Source: Bacillota bacterium (GTDB lineage: Bacteria > Bacillota > UBA4882 > UBA8346). From it: a stretch of 64,000 nt of DNA. Positions within the stretch are counted from its first letter, which is position 1. Every line of letters begins with the position of its first letter. Positions 63,981-64,000 of this stretch are shown one piece after another. A program made the translations under genes and the position numbers. The stretch is from NCBI GenBank assembly GCA_029974635.1, contig JARKQY010000017.1:52311-116310 (forward strand). Direction: 5' to 3'. The notes beneath the pieces are model-generated. The model searched no databases. It saw nothing but the letters and a program-made list of their open reading frames with translations, and was not told where the DNA came from.

Positions 63981-64000
63981 TCAGGATTTGCCGGATTAAC
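63980..64000 (+). repeat. 9-nt GGATT repeat at window end
   Basis: TCAGGATTTGCCGGATTAAC follows directly after the secreted-protein stop. It is in the GGATT orientation and is cut by the window end. Confidence 0.7.

Overview
The window reads as chromosome of an anaerobic, fermentative bacterium, most likely a Bacillota (Firmicutes) lineage near the Limnochordia/Hydrogenispora type. This is inference from gene content: a coenzyme-B12 glutamate mutase pathway, PrkA-YhbH-SpoVR, GH65 phosphorylases, strong GGAGG ribosome sites and Firmicutes-like regulators. No rRNA, tRNA, CRISPR array or transposase gene was seen.

Layout. (1) 1-7.2 kb: two phage-tail-like fibre proteins (the first cut by the window edge), a 58-residue coiled-coil protein between them, and a large DUF4157 protein with a nuclease-like C-terminus; together they look like the distal end of an extracellular contractile injection system or related tail-like particle. 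(2) 7.4-8.7 kb: a class I isoprenoid-synthase-like protein followed by a peptide resembling the leader of NHLP-type RiPP precursors. (3) 8.7-14 kb: a 7TM histidine kinase, divergent from two response regulators, one ending in a degenerate kinase ATPase domain and one in LytTR. (4) 14-20.6 kb: VOC protein, YjbQ, a MarR regulator with a heterodimeric ABC exporter, an unknown gene and a VanX-like dipeptidase. (5) 21-27.5 kb: FolE2, GH3 beta-glucosidase with PA14 insert, a GT28 glycolipid glycosyltransferase and a polysaccharide deacetylase.

(6) 27.7-35.1 kb: a methylaspartate operon: GntR regulator, glmS, glmE, methylaspartate ammonia-lyase, an AtuA-family protein, DUF4387 and a P-loop protein. 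The partner glmL lies 15 kb away at 49.6 kb. (7) 36-49.5 kb: a glucoside utilisation locus: AraC regulator carrying a CARDB domain, a secreted glycosidase-like protein with CARDB and F5/8C domains, a GH65 phosphorylase, an ABC sugar importer lacking its ATPase, and a beta-phosphoglucomutase-GH65 fusion. Imported alpha-glucobioses would be phosphorolysed to beta-glucose-1-phosphate and converted to glucose-6-phosphate. (8) 51-64 kb: a HAD phosphatase with a GT4 glycosyltransferase, prkA-yhbH-spoVR, a stand-alone AICAR transformylase next to methylglyoxal synthase, and a large secreted PKD/beta-helix protein.

Intergenic DNA is unusually rich in degenerate short-period repeats: a 9-nt GGATT family and three heptamer-like families, usually in opposed orientations and sometimes nested. 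There is also a small inverted-repeat element present in two full copies and one half copy, and one MITE-like element. Two 9-nt copies run into genes and appear to encode their C-terminal tails.
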